Shown: positions 26,877 through 35,446 of the stretch, one piece after another
How positions within the stretch are numbered: the first letter of the stretch is position 1
Layout of the letters: every line of letters starts with the position of its first letter
Assembly (NCBI RefSeq): GCF_050313795.1
Contig: NZ_JBNPMC010000016.1
Location: 8,280 to 72,279 of the forward strand
Source of the DNA: CAMBRQ01 sp945870325
GTDB lineage: Bacteria > Bacillota > Clostridia > Lachnospirales > Lachnospiraceae
Direction: 5' to 3'
DNA length: 64,000 nt
Program-made: the position numbers and the translations under genes
Notes under the pieces: model-generated
What the model was told of the DNA's origin: nothing
The model's database searches: none
The model's input: only the letters and a program-made list of their open reading frames with translations

Positions 26877-28691
26877 CTATGCTGCGAGAATAGAATCCAG
26901 ACAGCCGGTTTCCACTTCCGAACGGCTTTCTGCGTCAGCAGATACCGAAGAAAGGATCGTGTAATGTGCAGCTTCCCGGACGTCACCACAGACCATATAG
27001 GACTGCACCCAGGAAATCAGTTCACGTACACCGCAGCATCCGTCTGTGATCAGATTCTCACTGCAGTATTCGGAAACAGCCTTGACGATCTGTGCCATAG
27101 TGCGGACCATTTTCTTATCTTTGCATCCGGTGATCCCGAGAACGCGCTGTACCAGTGTTTCTTCATCCGGCTCCTCCAGATCGATCACCAGATTCATTCT
27201 GGAAATGACAGACTGGTTCATCTGTTTACAGCCTGCATAATCATTGTTGGTTGTAACAACGATGGTCGTATCCGGATGCCTCTTGATCACTTCTCCGTTT
27301 GGCAGAAATACACTGTTACATCTGTCAAGAAGGGAATTGAGTCCTACTAAAACACCGGGGTTTGCGATGACCGTCGGCTCCTGAAGTTCCACCAGATAAC
27401 CGTGTCGGATTGCCTCAACAAGAGGGGTATCTACGTATTTAAACTTCTGGTGGGAAGACTGGTTCTTATAATGCGCATGCATTTCATCAAAGATTGTGTC
27501 GATGAGCTGTTTGTATACCACATCCTCCGTCACCTCTTCGTCATAAATACCGGTCAGCTTCTGATAAGCAGTTGCTGGGTCTAACATGATATCCTGGAAA
27601 GATGGATATTCACTCTGAAGGCTGGATAATTTTCCATCCACGTCCGGAAGAATCTGACCGAGCAGATCAAATATCTCCGTATTGGCAGAGCAGGTAATGC
27701 AACGGTAGGGCAGATGTAAGCCAGCAGCAATCGCCTTGGCACCTTCTGTTTTTCCGGTTCCTGCAGGACCCCGCAGAAGAAAATTCCGCATAGGTGAAAC
27801 AGTATTTGTTGTCAATTTTGCATGTTCACAGATCCGCTTGATCTCTGGCGGTATGATATACCATGGTTCCAGCGTTGGAACAGTAAGTTCTTCCTGGGGA
27901 GTGAGTATCCGTGATTCAGATAAGACGTATTTACTGATAAAGTCTTCTTTGGCAATGGATTCCGTGTTCCTTTTTGTGGTGAAACCGGGAATCAGCACTT
28001 GAAAAGTACCAAAGAGCGTATTTGTAGGAGCGTAAGTACCCTGCTGTACTGCGAATGGTTTGAGCTTAGGAATAGCACCATTGGCAGGAGTATCATTGGG
28101 AATCCCGCCGGTAGAAAGAGAAGTTCCGTATCGTAATCTGCGATAGATATTGTCACAAAGGACGGCTGCAGTTTTCACGGCTTCTTCCATATCCGTATAA
28201 CCATTGTCACGGTGCTTTTTCAACTCCTGATAATATTCGTTAAACTCGTCATCCTGCATAATGGTAGGGAGAAGTGCAAACAAAAGTGCAGCTCCGCTGT
28301 TCTTATCTTCCTTCAAAAGATATTGGTCGGCTGTTGTTTCGGAATCTATTGGTTTGGGATAAATACCGGCAATGAATTTTCCGTTTGTCCGGTTATAGAT
28401 CACCACATGCAAATCTCCGGTTTTGCTGGGATATTCCGCTATTGTATAATTATTCCCCTGGCTGCCAATTGCCCCGAGTTCTTCAGAAGCGGTTCCACCG
28501 GGCGGATTTTCCAGTTCCATGTATGCAAGAATCGCCCGGAGCGTGGACGCATGAAGTGTCGAACGTTTCTGAGGCTGTGTGCAGTATTTGGAATAGACAT
28601 CCTTCCTGATGGGATCATCCGTATAATCTTCAAAAGGTTCCGGAAGTTTTCGCTTGAAAGACCAGTTACTGATCAGGTTTCCATTTGGCAT
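26877..28691 (-). CDS. MoxR-like AAA+ ATPase
   Basis: 604 residues: an N-terminal domain of about 290 residues of unknown fold, then an AAA+ module with Walker A GPAGTGKTEGAK, a sensor-1 region VVTTNNDYAG, and arginine-bearing second region. MoxR-type ATPases remodel protein complexes with VWA partners. AAAGGAGG before the ATG. Unusual cargo for a conjugative backbone. Confidence 0.85.
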   Translation of the reverse strand: MPNGNLISNWSFKRKLPEPFEDYTDDPIRKDVYSKYCTQPQKRSTLHASTLRAILAYMELENPPGGTASEELGAIGSQGNNYTIAEYPSKTGDLHVVIYNRTNGKFIAGIYPKPIDSETTADQYLLKEDKNSGAALLFALLPTIMQDDEFNEYYQELKKHRDNGYTDMEEAVKTAAVLCDNIYRRLRYGTSLSTGGIPNDTPANGAIPKLKPFAVQQGTYAPTNTLFGTFQVLIPGFTTKRNTESIAKEDFISKYVLSESRILTPQEELTVPTLEPWYIIPPEIKRICEHAKLTTNTVSPMRNFLLRGPAGTGKTEGAKAIAAGLHLPYRCITCSANTEIFDLLGQILPDVDGKLSSLQSEYPSFQDIMLDPATAYQKLTGIYDEEVTEDVVYKQLIDTIFDEMHAHYKNQSSHQKFKYVDTPLVEAIRHGYLVELQEPTVIANPGVLVGLNSLLDRCNSVFLPNGEVIKRHPDTTIVVTTNNDYAGCKQMNQSVISRMNLVIDLEEPDEETLVQRVLGITGCKDKKMVRTMAQIVKAVSEYCSENLITDGCCGVRELISWVQSYMVCGDVREAAHYTILSSVSADAESRSEVETGCLDSILAA

Positions 28692-28709
28692 AGTATTTCT
28701 CCTCCTTTT

Positions 28710-29486
28710 TTACATCCAGGATAATTCCAGGGTGCCTTCGTTTTCTTTTGCATTCAGCTCATCACGGATAAAAATATCTGTGAGAGCTGCCCAGTAGTTT
28801 TGGGGCGGAAAATGCTCGAAAGTACCTTTGATTTCCTTGGAATCTCCATTTTTGATAAATATTTCTCCATTTTCGCTGATAAATAATTTTTGATGTCCTC
28901 TTGCCTGCAGATCTCCAATCAGATTGGAGAGTAATGGCTTGCCAATTAGGGTATACCAAGACTGGGGATCCACCTGACCGATGGAATCAGTGCCTGCAGG
29001 TTCCGACTTTGGCTTTAATGATTCTATCGTCATCATAGAAAGTACCAGTTCTCCATAACAGTCCAGCCGGACTTCAGCAAAATTATATTCTTTCGTATGG
29101 AAGGTACGAATACGCAGGGCATTTCCATTCAGAAGACTGTCTACAGTTGGTTCTTTAGTAAATTCCCATGTGGCATTCGGATAAGAGGACTTCAGTTTCC
29201 CTGTAATCTGGTAACTGATCTGTCTCCAGAGCAGAGTTTCCATATCGGTGATACCGTCTGGATTCCCAGAGGAATATGCTGACTTTCGTTTGAGTGCCGG
29301 AGATGGGATGCGGGGAAGACGCGGGACAATCAGGAAGAGGAGACTTCCTAAAATACCTGCAAGTGCAATGCCCGCAATCACTGAGCGGTTTATATTATCC
29401 GGTACAAACAGTAATGACAGAAACAAAACGAGAACAACAGATTTTAATATTTTTAAACCTTTACTTTTTTTCCTTCGTACTTTCAT
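28710..29486 (-). CDS. Hypothetical membrane protein
   Basis: 258 residues from ATG 29486 (MKVRRKKSKG, preceded by GGAAAGGA). Two adjacent membrane helices at about residues 12-55, then a soluble ~190-residue domain. A longer frame overlaps the terminator upstream and is rejected. Not recognised; operon neighbour of SSB and AAA genes. Confidence 0.6.
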   Translation of the reverse strand: MKVRRKKSKGLKILKSVVLVLFLSLLFVPDNINRSVIAGIALAGILGSLLFLIVPRLPRIPSPALKRKSAYSSGNPDGITDMETLLWRQISYQITGKLKSSYPNATWEFTKEPTVDSLLNGNALRIRTFHTKEYNFAEVRLDCYGELVLSMMTIESLKPKSEPAGTDSIGQVDPQSWYTLIGKPLLSNLIGDLQARGHQKLFISENGEIFIKNGDSKEIKGTFEHFPPQNYWAALTDIFIRDELNAKENEGTLELSWM

Positions 29487-29509
29487 TGTATGATTCCTTT
29501 CCTGTAAAC

Positions 29510-29552
29510 AAAAAAAGAGGAACCGCCATGCCCGATGGGTAAGCAATTCCTC
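29510..29552 (-). terminator. Intra-operon terminator after SSB gene
   Basis: Minus-strand GAGGAA...TTCCTC arms with CCCATCGGGCATGG inside, followed by seven Ts. Lies between SSB and the next co-oriented gene. Confidence 0.75.
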
Positions 29553-29572
29553 AACCTGTTATTTCTTTTGAG

Positions 29573-30280
29573 TTATCCGTTAAACGGAAGCTGGTCAGCC
29601 ATGCCTTCCGGGATTCCCTGAAAACCGTCCCCGGTAAAGCCACTTTGCTGTCCATATGCCATGTTCTGTTGTGGATAATAGCTCTGCTGGTACATGTTGT
29701 TTCCAATCGGTCCAGAAGGTGGAACTGCATAAGAGTTGCCCTGTGTTCTGGCACCTGCGGTGTTTGGTATACCTGCATTTTGATTTCCAGCACCATTCAT
29801 GTAGCCGCCTCCCTGAGCAGCGCGATTTTGATAACTGCCACTTCCTGGGGTAGCCGCACCTCCGTTGTTGTTATTAGGCATGCTATTGCCATTTTGATGA
29901 TTTCCAGAATTTCCGTTATTCTCATTTTCCGGCTTGTTGGAAAGGCAAAACTGCCAGTCCTTGACATTAATTTTGGCTCCAACTCCTGGCTGCCCAGCCT
30001 TCTGTCCCTGCTGATAGAGAAATGGATGGATTTCCAGATCTCCATAGACATAAATACAGGTTCCGGATTTTACACCGGCTTTGATCAGACGCTCTGCCAG
30101 GAACTTGTTAAAATAGCATTGATAGAACATGGACTCGTATCCATTCTGACCATTTTGTGTGTTCTGGCTCCTCTGAGAGGAAGCAAGATCCAGACTGATG
30201 TACTCTGATCCGTTGTTCTTTCCTTGCTGCATGGCAGGATCCTTTGTTACCCTTCCCATAACATGAATAATTGCTGACAT
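29573..30280 (-). CDS. ssb: Single-stranded DNA-binding protein
   Basis: 235 residues: an OB-fold of about 115 residues (MSAIIHVMGRVTKDPAMQQ; FLAERLIKAGVKSGTCIYVYGDLEI) and a long Gly/Asn/Gln-rich tail ending DQLPFNG, similar to the DDIPF tip that binds replication partners. Likely protects element DNA during transfer or replication. Leads an operon whose leader is structured (30375-30532). Confidence 0.85.
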   Translation of the reverse strand: MSAIIHVMGRVTKDPAMQQGKNNGSEYISLDLASSQRSQNTQNGQNGYESMFYQCYFNKFLAERLIKAGVKSGTCIYVYGDLEIHPFLYQQGQKAGQPGVGAKINVKDWQFCLSNKPENENNGNSGNHQNGNSMPNNNNGGAATPGSGSYQNRAAQGGGYMNGAGNQNAGIPNTAGARTQGNSYAVPPSGPIGNNMYQQSYYPQQNMAYGQQSGFTGDGFQGIPEGMADQLPFNG

Positions 30281-30374
30281 AAAAATTCTCCTTTCTGCCT
30301 CTTAGGGCTTTAAAATAATAAAAATGAATAAAAGAATAGGAAACCTGTATACCAGATTTCCCATAAATAAAAAA

Positions 30375-30418
30375 AGAGCCATTAAGTGACCGCATAATAC
30401 GGCTATCCTAATGACTCT
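30375..30418 (-). terminator. Leader terminator before SSB gene
   Basis: Minus-strand AGAGTCATTA pairs with TAATGGCTCT (one G-U), with CCG/CGG inside, followed by seven Ts. It is between the promoter at 30504-30532 and the SSB start, so the operon must be read through it. Confidence 0.8.
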
Positions 30419-30433
30419 AATTTCCAACATAAA

Positions 30434-30483
30434 CTTACGTGTGTTCTGGAAGAATGGTCCAGACTCCCTTTAGGGGATAACAC
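30434..30483 (-). promoter_or_regulatory. Three-way-junction RNA fold in SSB leader
   Basis: In the minus-strand transcript, TGTGTT/AACACA closes a junction holding two hairpins: CCCC(TAAA)GGG(G) and TCTGG...CCAGA. Located directly before the leader terminator. Resembles a regulatory aptamer or protein-binding site; no known riboswitch class was recognised. Confidence 0.45.
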
Positions 30484-30503
30484 AAAAACTCAAGTACAGT
30501 ATT

Positions 30504-30532
30504 ATAGTAACACAAGATATAGTAAGTGTCAA
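30504..30532 (-). promoter_or_regulatory. Promoter of SSB/AAA/VWA operon
   Basis: Minus-strand TTGACA, 17-base spacer, TACTAT (TATAAT overlaps three bases on). The 30281-30578 gap holds this promoter, the fold and the terminator. Confidence 0.75.
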
Positions 30533-30578
30533 TGAACGAAATGCTATATATTGGTTTCGGAGGAGAATCTACTACATA

Positions 30579-31400
30579 TTGAACTATGAAAAAACAAAAG
30601 TATATAGTACAATAGAATTTACAAATAATAAATCAGAAAAGAGTAAATATATGACATATGATAAAATGCAATTATTTATAAAACCATTACCTGCATCAGT
30701 AATAATTAAAAATTATATAGAGGGACATCCGATTGATTGTGAAGAATATTTAACAGAATTCGTTAATTTTTCTAAATTGAAAAAGGATAAAGGAAATGAA
30801 ACCTTCATCTTAAGAAAACATTGTGAACAAAGTCAGAAACAAAGTGATATTTATAATTCTTTTTATGAGTTAGATTTTAAGATATTAGTAGATACCCGAT
30901 ATATGGAAGCAAAAAGCACATTGAGTAATTCAGTTACAGAACTTTGCCCAGGGGTTACACAAATTGGTCCTTCTAAATTTTCTGGTAGTAAAACTGCTTT
31001 TGATATAATAAAGTGTTTTCGAGGAAAAACAGAAGAGGATTTAAGAAATATCGAACAGGGATTATTAAAGCTTCCTGAAGGAAAGGTTATAAGACAGACA
31101 ATGCAAAAGATATCTGTTAACAAAAATATTATGTTTTTCCTTCCGTATGATTATTCATTTAAGAATCAAGAAACAGATTTTGAAGGTGCTAAATTAATTG
31201 CTGATTGTATTTCTAAAGATTTGAAAAGTTTATTAGCATATAGAAAAATGAAAGTAACAAAAGATACTTATATAGCATTTATATCAGAAAGATATTTTGT
31301 TATAACGGAGGAAAAAGAAAGTAGCCTCATTTTTTATGATATGATAAAAACAAGCGATAGTAGTTTATATAGTTTTTTGTATTCTGTTGGTAAACTGTAA
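30579..31400 (+). CDS. Unrecognised AT-rich cargo protein
   Basis: 273 residues, soluble, lysine-rich, no known domain by eye. TTG 30579 is preceded by GGAGGAG at about 30559 (spacing rather long); the next ATG is about 24 codons in. Plus-strand, more AT-rich than the backbone and placed divergently beside the SSB operon; probably a recent insertion. Function not assignable. Confidence 0.55.
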   Translation: MNYEKTKVYSTIEFTNNKSEKSKYMTYDKMQLFIKPLPASVIIKNYIEGHPIDCEEYLTEFVNFSKLKKDKGNETFILRKHCEQSQKQSDIYNSFYELDFKILVDTRYMEAKSTLSNSVTELCPGVTQIGPSKFSGSKTAFDIIKCFRGKTEEDLRNIEQGLLKLPEGKVIRQTMQKISVNKNIMFFLPYDYSFKNQETDFEGAKLIADCISKDLKSLLAYRKMKVTKDTYIAFISERYFVITEEKESSLIFYDMIKTSDSSLYSFLYSVGKL

Positions 31401-31425
31401 TTAGCTGTATTATAGATAAAGGGAA

Positions 31426-31770
31426 ATGACCATGCAAAGCAAACAAGAAGTAATTACATATTGTCATTCTTTTGAGCAGGTATACGAGGATTATCCATTC
31501 CACGATTCTAACTGGTGTGTGATGCGCCATAAAGGGTCTAAGAAGACATTTGCTCTAATCTATAACAAAGATGGACATGTATGGATTAATGTGAAATGTG
31601 ATCCGCAGTGGAGGGACTTCTGGCGAAGTACTTTTACATCGGTTGTTCCTGCATACCATATGAATAAGACACACTGGAATTCTATCATTCTGGATGGAAC
31701 TGTCCCGGAGGAAGATATCAAACGGATGATTGGTGAAAGCTATGATTTAACAAAGGGGAAGAAAGCATGA
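31426..31770 (+). CDS. MmcQ/YjbR-family protein
   Basis: 114 residues (112 from ATG 31432, which is better placed after AAAGGG). Family pattern: VMRHKGSKKTFALIYNKDG, then WRDFWRSTF and MNKTHWNSIILDGTVPEEDI. Small CyaY-like fold, often DNA-associated in annotation but function unproven. Overlaps the next gene by 4 bases. Confidence 0.8.
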   Translation: MTMQSKQEVITYCHSFEQVYEDYPFHDSNWCVMRHKGSKKTFALIYNKDGHVWINVKCDPQWRDFWRSTFTSVVPAYHMNKTHWNSIILDGTVPEEDIKRMIGESYDLTKGKKA

Positions 31771-32210
31771 GGATTTTGGTAGATGCAGATGCCTGTCCGG
31801 TGGTATCTATTGTAGAGCATATTGCGAAAAAATATCAGATATCAGTAATCTTACTGTGTGACACGAATCATATTCTGCAGTCTGATTACAGCGAAGTTTT
31901 GACAGTTGGAGCAGGAGCTGATGCGGTAGACTTCAAGTTGGTCAGCGTCTGCCAGAAGGATGACATTGTGGTAACACAGGATTATGGTGTTGCTGCGATG
32001 ATTCTTGGAAAAGGAGCATACGGGATACATCAGAGTGGCAGATGGTATACGAATGAAAATATTGACCAGATGCTTATGGAGAGGCACTTAGCAAAAAAGG
32101 CACGAAATGCGAAAAAAAGAAACCATATAAAAGGTCCAGCGAAACGTACCGCTGAAGATGATGTACGGTTTGCAGAATCGCTGGAAAGGCTGATTCATAA
32201 ATATCGTTAA
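31767..32210 (+). CDS. YaiI/YqxD-family (DUF188) PIN-like protein
   Basis: 147 residues. MRILVDADACPVVSIVEHIAKKY and TQDYGVAAMILGKGA are signatures of the YaiI/YqxD family, with an N-terminal aspartate pair like PIN nucleases. The ATGA overlap shows coupling with the YjbR-like gene. Confidence 0.85.
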   Translation: MRILVDADACPVVSIVEHIAKKYQISVILLCDTNHILQSDYSEVLTVGAGADAVDFKLVSVCQKDDIVVTQDYGVAAMILGKGAYGIHQSGRWYTNENIDQMLMERHLAKKARNAKKRNHIKGPAKRTAEDDVRFAESLERLIHKYR

Positions 32211-32222
32211 GTGTAGGTCAGG

Positions 32223-32267
32223 ATGAAAGAATACATTATGAAAGAATACATTATGAAAGAATACATT
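32223..32267 (+). repeat. 15-bp tandem repeat x3, encoding a repeated pentapeptide
   Basis: ATGAAAGAATACATT is repeated three times exactly, then ATGAAATATG. In one frame it reads MKEYI three times then MKYECYHVNW and stops, a 25-codon frame directly after the DUF188 gene. Whether it is translated is unknown. Confidence 0.7.
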
Positions 32268-32310
32268 ATGAAATATGAGTGTTACCATGTTAACTGGTAA
32301 TATAAAAGAT

Positions 32311-32345
32311 GCCGTAGACAAGGAAGAACCTTGCTACGGCAATCC
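32311..32345 (+). terminator. Terminator-like hairpin
   Basis: GCCGTA/TACGGC and CAAGG/CCTTG arms, followed by AATCCTTTT. Ends the YjbR/DUF188 pair and lies before the convergent operon. Confidence 0.55.
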
Positions 32346-32375
32346 TTTTGTGTTGATAAGTATATGAGAGCTGGA

Positions 32376-32810
32376 TCAATCTTTTGAGGGAGAACCCGAG
32401 GATAGCTCCTCGAATCCGAGCAAATTATCACTGATCCCCATACTTTCTTCCTCGTTATAAGGAGATTTGCGAAAATACATTCGGTAATAGTGCCCTTGAA
32501 GCAGTTTTACACTTTTATCTGTCGTGAACTGATATTCCCGGTCATCGGTTCCGATAAGATGAATTTGCTGTGTTTTCTTAAAGGCTGAAACTTCCCGTTT
32601 GCTGCAATATCCTTCCACTGTCAGGTAGGAACCGGAATGGATGAGATGGTACAGGCTGATACACCGAATCAGGCAACATACACCGATTACGAGGCTCATA
32701 ATGAGAAGGATTTTATCTTTTGTCTGCATCCCGATGATGCATCCGAACAGTACACAAAAAAAGCCGATTGCCGCCTGGGCAACCAGCTTGGATAGTAATG
32801 GTTTTGGCAT
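32376..32810 (-). CDS. Small membrane protein
   Basis: 144 residues from ATG 32810 (MPKPLLSKLVAQ) after AAGGAGC. Two membrane helices (about 12-60) then a beta-rich soluble domain. Not recognised. The longer frame starts inside the upstream gene and is rejected. Last gene of the sigma/zinc-finger operon. Confidence 0.55.
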   Translation of the reverse strand: MPKPLLSKLVAQAAIGFFCVLFGCIIGMQTKDKILLIMSLVIGVCCLIRCISLYHLIHSGSYLTVEGYCSKREVSAFKKTQQIHLIGTDDREYQFTTDKSVKLLQGHYYRMYFRKSPYNEEESMGISDNLLGFEELSSGSPSKD

Positions 32811-32820
32811 AGTGCTCCTT

Positions 32821-33507
32821 TCAGAATCGTTGGAATGAAATTTGTTTATTAAGATACAGATTGCCGACAGCCTGCAGGACCGGATACTGGATATGCAGAA
32901 TCTGTGCCTGGTCAGCCAGTGTCTGGTAGGTATATTCTGTCCCATCATAGAGTTGTGTGAGGACATCTTCTTCCCGCGTTGGAGCTTTCTTTTGCTCCAC
33001 ACAGGTCACCAGTTCTGCAGTGGTTAGCGGAATGGCTTTTGTAAGCTTTATGACGGTTTCCTCAATAGGCGTGTTTTTTTCTTTCCGCAGATATTTTCCA
33101 AAATCTCCGGGCTTGATTTTACCATCTACATAGAGCTGGATACAGGTAAATAGCCGGGTGGAGAAAGTTTCGTGAACCGGAAGGATGTGAAGTTTTCCTA
33201 AAAGCTGATAGAGTGCATCTACGCCGGTCACTCCTTCTCCTTTTGCAATCAGACCGCGCAAAAGCAGTCGGTTCAGATAGTGGGAAAATGCCAGTCCGTC
33301 CGGTCTGCCGCTGTTTTTAAGCCGCACATTGTAAGCAGATTCCAGTTCGTGTATCTGCAGAATCTGGAAGGCAAGGCAGCTCCAGAGAATAAGTTCGTGA
33401 TCGCATAGTCCGAATTCCTGATGATTATTCAGAACCATAGGAGTGGATTTCCCATCTGTATTTTTGACAAATTTTAATGTGCCGATGGCGGTATAAAGTG
33501 TCAGCAT
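32821..33507 (-). CDS. Hypothetical protein in sigma-factor operon
   Basis: 228 residues, helical, no domain recognised; WSCLAFQILQIHELESAYN and ALYQLLGKLHIL look like helical repeats. Co-directional with the sigma factor (18-base gap) and typical of element backbones without known role. Confidence 0.5.
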   Translation of the reverse strand: MLTLYTAIGTLKFVKNTDGKSTPMVLNNHQEFGLCDHELILWSCLAFQILQIHELESAYNVRLKNSGRPDGLAFSHYLNRLLLRGLIAKGEGVTGVDALYQLLGKLHILPVHETFSTRLFTCIQLYVDGKIKPGDFGKYLRKEKNTPIEETVIKLTKAIPLTTAELVTCVEQKKAPTREEDVLTQLYDGTEYTYQTLADQAQILHIQYPVLQAVGNLYLNKQISFQRF

Positions 33508-33525
33508 AGAACTGCCTCCTTCTTG

Positions 33526-34107
33526 TTATGATGCTAATAGCTCATATAATAGCTCATTTTCTTTCAGCCATTTTCTCGCCTTGCTCTGCCATGCCCTTAC
33601 CCTGTTGGAAGGAACCTGATATAGTTTTGCAAGCTCTCGATCGGTGTAACCGTCTTGCTGCAGACGGAGAGTGGCAATTCCTTTTTGTATCATATTGCTG
33701 CTTGTTGCTTCCAGTTCCTTCAAGTATGCAGTGGACAGGTTTTGTATCGCTTCCTGCTCCGTGGAAAGGGAAGTACGATTTTGGTGAAACTCACCTTCAT
33801 AAGAGTGACCGTCCTCGGATTCCAGCAATGCATCTAAGGAACAGAATCGTTTATTATATTGGTAAACGGTACGCCAGTATCCGTAGATCGCATTACGGAC
33901 TGCAGCTCTGGCATATGGTCGGAAGGGACGGTGTCCATCGTATTTAGAAGCTGCATTGCACAGTGCCAGGTAACTGGTTTGCGTAAGCTCTTCATATTCC
34001 TCCAGAGAAAGATTCGAATAATTCCGTGTCAGGACATTTACCATTTGCGGCACCAAATCCATATTTTCTTCCATGAGCTGGCTGTAGGGGATAGGATTAT
34101 TTTTCAT
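33526..34107 (-). CDS. Sigma-70-family (ECF-like) RNA polymerase sigma factor
   Basis: 193 residues from ATG 34107 (AAGGAGG upstream). Region 2: YEELTQTSYLALCNAASKYDG...FRPYARAAVRNAIYGYWR. Region 4: LRLQQDGYTDRELAKLYQVPSNRVRAWQSKARKWL. Together they fit a small sigma-70 factor. It is a likely regulator of element transcription; its target promoters are not known. Confidence 0.8.
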   Translation of the reverse strand: MKNNPIPYSQLMEENMDLVPQMVNVLTRNYSNLSLEEYEELTQTSYLALCNAASKYDGHRPFRPYARAAVRNAIYGYWRTVYQYNKRFCSLDALLESEDGHSYEGEFHQNRTSLSTEQEAIQNLSTAYLKELEATSSNMIQKGIATLRLQQDGYTDRELAKLYQVPSNRVRAWQSKARKWLKENELLYELLAS

Positions 34108-34121
34108 GTCATCCACCCTCC

Positions 34122-34535
34122 TTACCCTGCAAGGCACAGCGGTACATGGTTGTAGCGAAGGACTTTCTCTGATTCTTCTATAAGTCGTTCGCACATGTAC
34201 TCACTGAAATTACCGATATGTGCCTGTGTGGTGTCGAGGCAAAATTTGTCTGACATCCACCGGTAGGCATCTTTCTTGGATAGAATTCCCTGTTTCCAGA
34301 TCTGGTCAAAGATTCGGTGTGCACGGATTCGTTTCTCACGAAGAGATTTATTTGCCAGAGTGCCTTTAGGGCGAGTGGTGCCGGGATGGACGCCGACATA
34401 GGAATTGCAGACCGGATAGCGGCTGCATACATAAAGTTTGCCTTCCCATGCATTTTTTCCATGGACATAACATGTATCTCTTAAAATGGCCGGGCTGCCA
34501 CAGTAAGGGCAGCGTATGATTTGTTTCTTCATCAT
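34122..34535 (-). CDS. DUF3268-like zinc-finger protein
   Basis: 137 residues; N-terminal zinc ribbon with CPYCGSPA and CSRYPVCNSY, a topoisomerase-type C4 finger, then a helical region KRIRAHRIFDQIWKQGILSKKDAYRWM. Resembles DUF3268 proteins. It opens the sigma-factor operon and lies just below two 17-bp palindromes. Confidence 0.7.
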   Translation of the reverse strand: MMKKQIIRCPYCGSPAILRDTCYVHGKNAWEGKLYVCSRYPVCNSYVGVHPGTTRPKGTLANKSLREKRIRAHRIFDQIWKQGILSKKDAYRWMSDKFCLDTTQAHIGNFSEYMCERLIEESEKVLRYNHVPLCLAG

Positions 34536-34549
34536 GATTCACCTCGCAT

Positions 34550-34609
34550 TACGTTTTTTATACGTACATTTATCCTTTATTAGTAAGTTTATTACGTTTT
34601 CTATACGTA
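34550..34609 (-). promoter_or_regulatory. Two 17-bp palindromic operators upstream of zinc-finger/sigma operon
   Basis: TACGTTTTTTATACGTA at 34550-34566 and TACGTTTTCTATACGTA at 34593-34609, each with TACGT/ACGTA arms, 43 bases apart (about four helical turns). They sit 15-75 bases above the start codon, where TTACTA-18-TATAAA could be a promoter. Related motifs occur at 59641-59700. Confidence 0.65.
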
Positions 34610-34698
34610 TATTGTAAGTAAAAGTGTGATGAATTCCCATATATCAGGGACGGAAACAGGTACCCAAATGTTCCCTTATTACCACTTTCTGCCATTTT

Positions 34699-34971
34699 TT
34701 ATGAATGTTCTGGATAGAAAATGGTTTTGATTAATGGAAAAAGGCCACTGTCTGTAAAACGTTGGTAATTAACTGCCGTGAAGATAAACTTATTACAAAA
34801 GTATCGGAGCAGGAACAGTGCAATTAGTATCAAGCAGATCCGGTAGATGGTGAGCGCCTGCCTTTTCTTTTTGTGTAAAGAAGTAAATCTGCAGTACAGG
34901 ATATAAACCATAGGGAGAAAAATCAGGGTAGTAAAGCCCTTGTCAATCGTTTGGATGATCAGAGTAAGCAT
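34699..34971 (-). CDS. Small membrane protein at end of transfer operon
   Basis: 90 residues from ATG 34971 (AGGAGGTG upstream). Two membrane helices (about 13-33 and 45-62). Not recognised. Confidence 0.55.
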   Translation of the reverse strand: MLTLIIQTIDKGFTTLIFLPMVYILYCRFTSLHKKKRQALTIYRICLILIALFLLRYFCNKFIFTAVNYQRFTDSGLFPLIKTIFYPEHS

Positions 34972-35028
34972 GTTGCACACCTCCTTGTCTTTATTCATTC
35001 TGTACGCAGAAACAAGCAAAAACGCAAC

Positions 35029-35403
35029 TTACCAGTCATAGTTTTTCTCTTCCTGCATTTTTAGGAGTTCCATACAGGGACAGTCGGACTTGACTGCTGT
35101 TTTAGTATTCAGGTAAGAGCGATATAAGGATAAAAAAGCAGATACAGATATGTTGCTTATGCATTCTTCCGGTTCCGGATAACAGGAAAATAAAATCCGG
35201 GCATCGGAAAGAGGAAGAATCAGCGGTTCTGCTGTGGTATCCGGATGAAATAGGAATCCGGGTTCCCTGCATATACCAGAAGTTTTACAGGAAGGGCAGG
35301 TCACATGGATGCAGTGATGCCAGTTCCCATCACAGGCATCTAAAAATCTACGAACATGTTTGATATCTGTCTGGATATAGGTTGTTTCCATATTCATCAC
35401 CAA
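35029..35403 (-). CDS. Cysteine-rich hypothetical protein
   Basis: 124 residues with CDGNWHHCIHVTCPSCKTSGIC and a later CPCM, possibly a zinc-binding fold. Start among GTG/ATG codons near 35391-35403. Lies after the adhesin terminator; function unknown. Confidence 0.5.
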   Translation of the reverse strand: MVMNMETTYIQTDIKHVRRFLDACDGNWHHCIHVTCPSCKTSGICREPGFLFHPDTTAEPLILPLSDARILFSCYPEPEECISNISVSAFLSLYRSYLNTKTAVKSDCPCMELLKMQEEKNYDW

Positions 35404-35432
35404 AAAGCAGGCAGTCTCTATGGACCGCCTGC
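35402..35432 (-). terminator. Terminator after adhesin gene
   Basis: Minus-strand GCAGGCGGTC and GACTGCCTGC arms around a 6-base loop, followed by TTTTTGG. It overlaps the start of the next co-oriented gene. Confidence 0.8.
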
Positions 35433-35446
35433 ACTGAAATTAAAGA

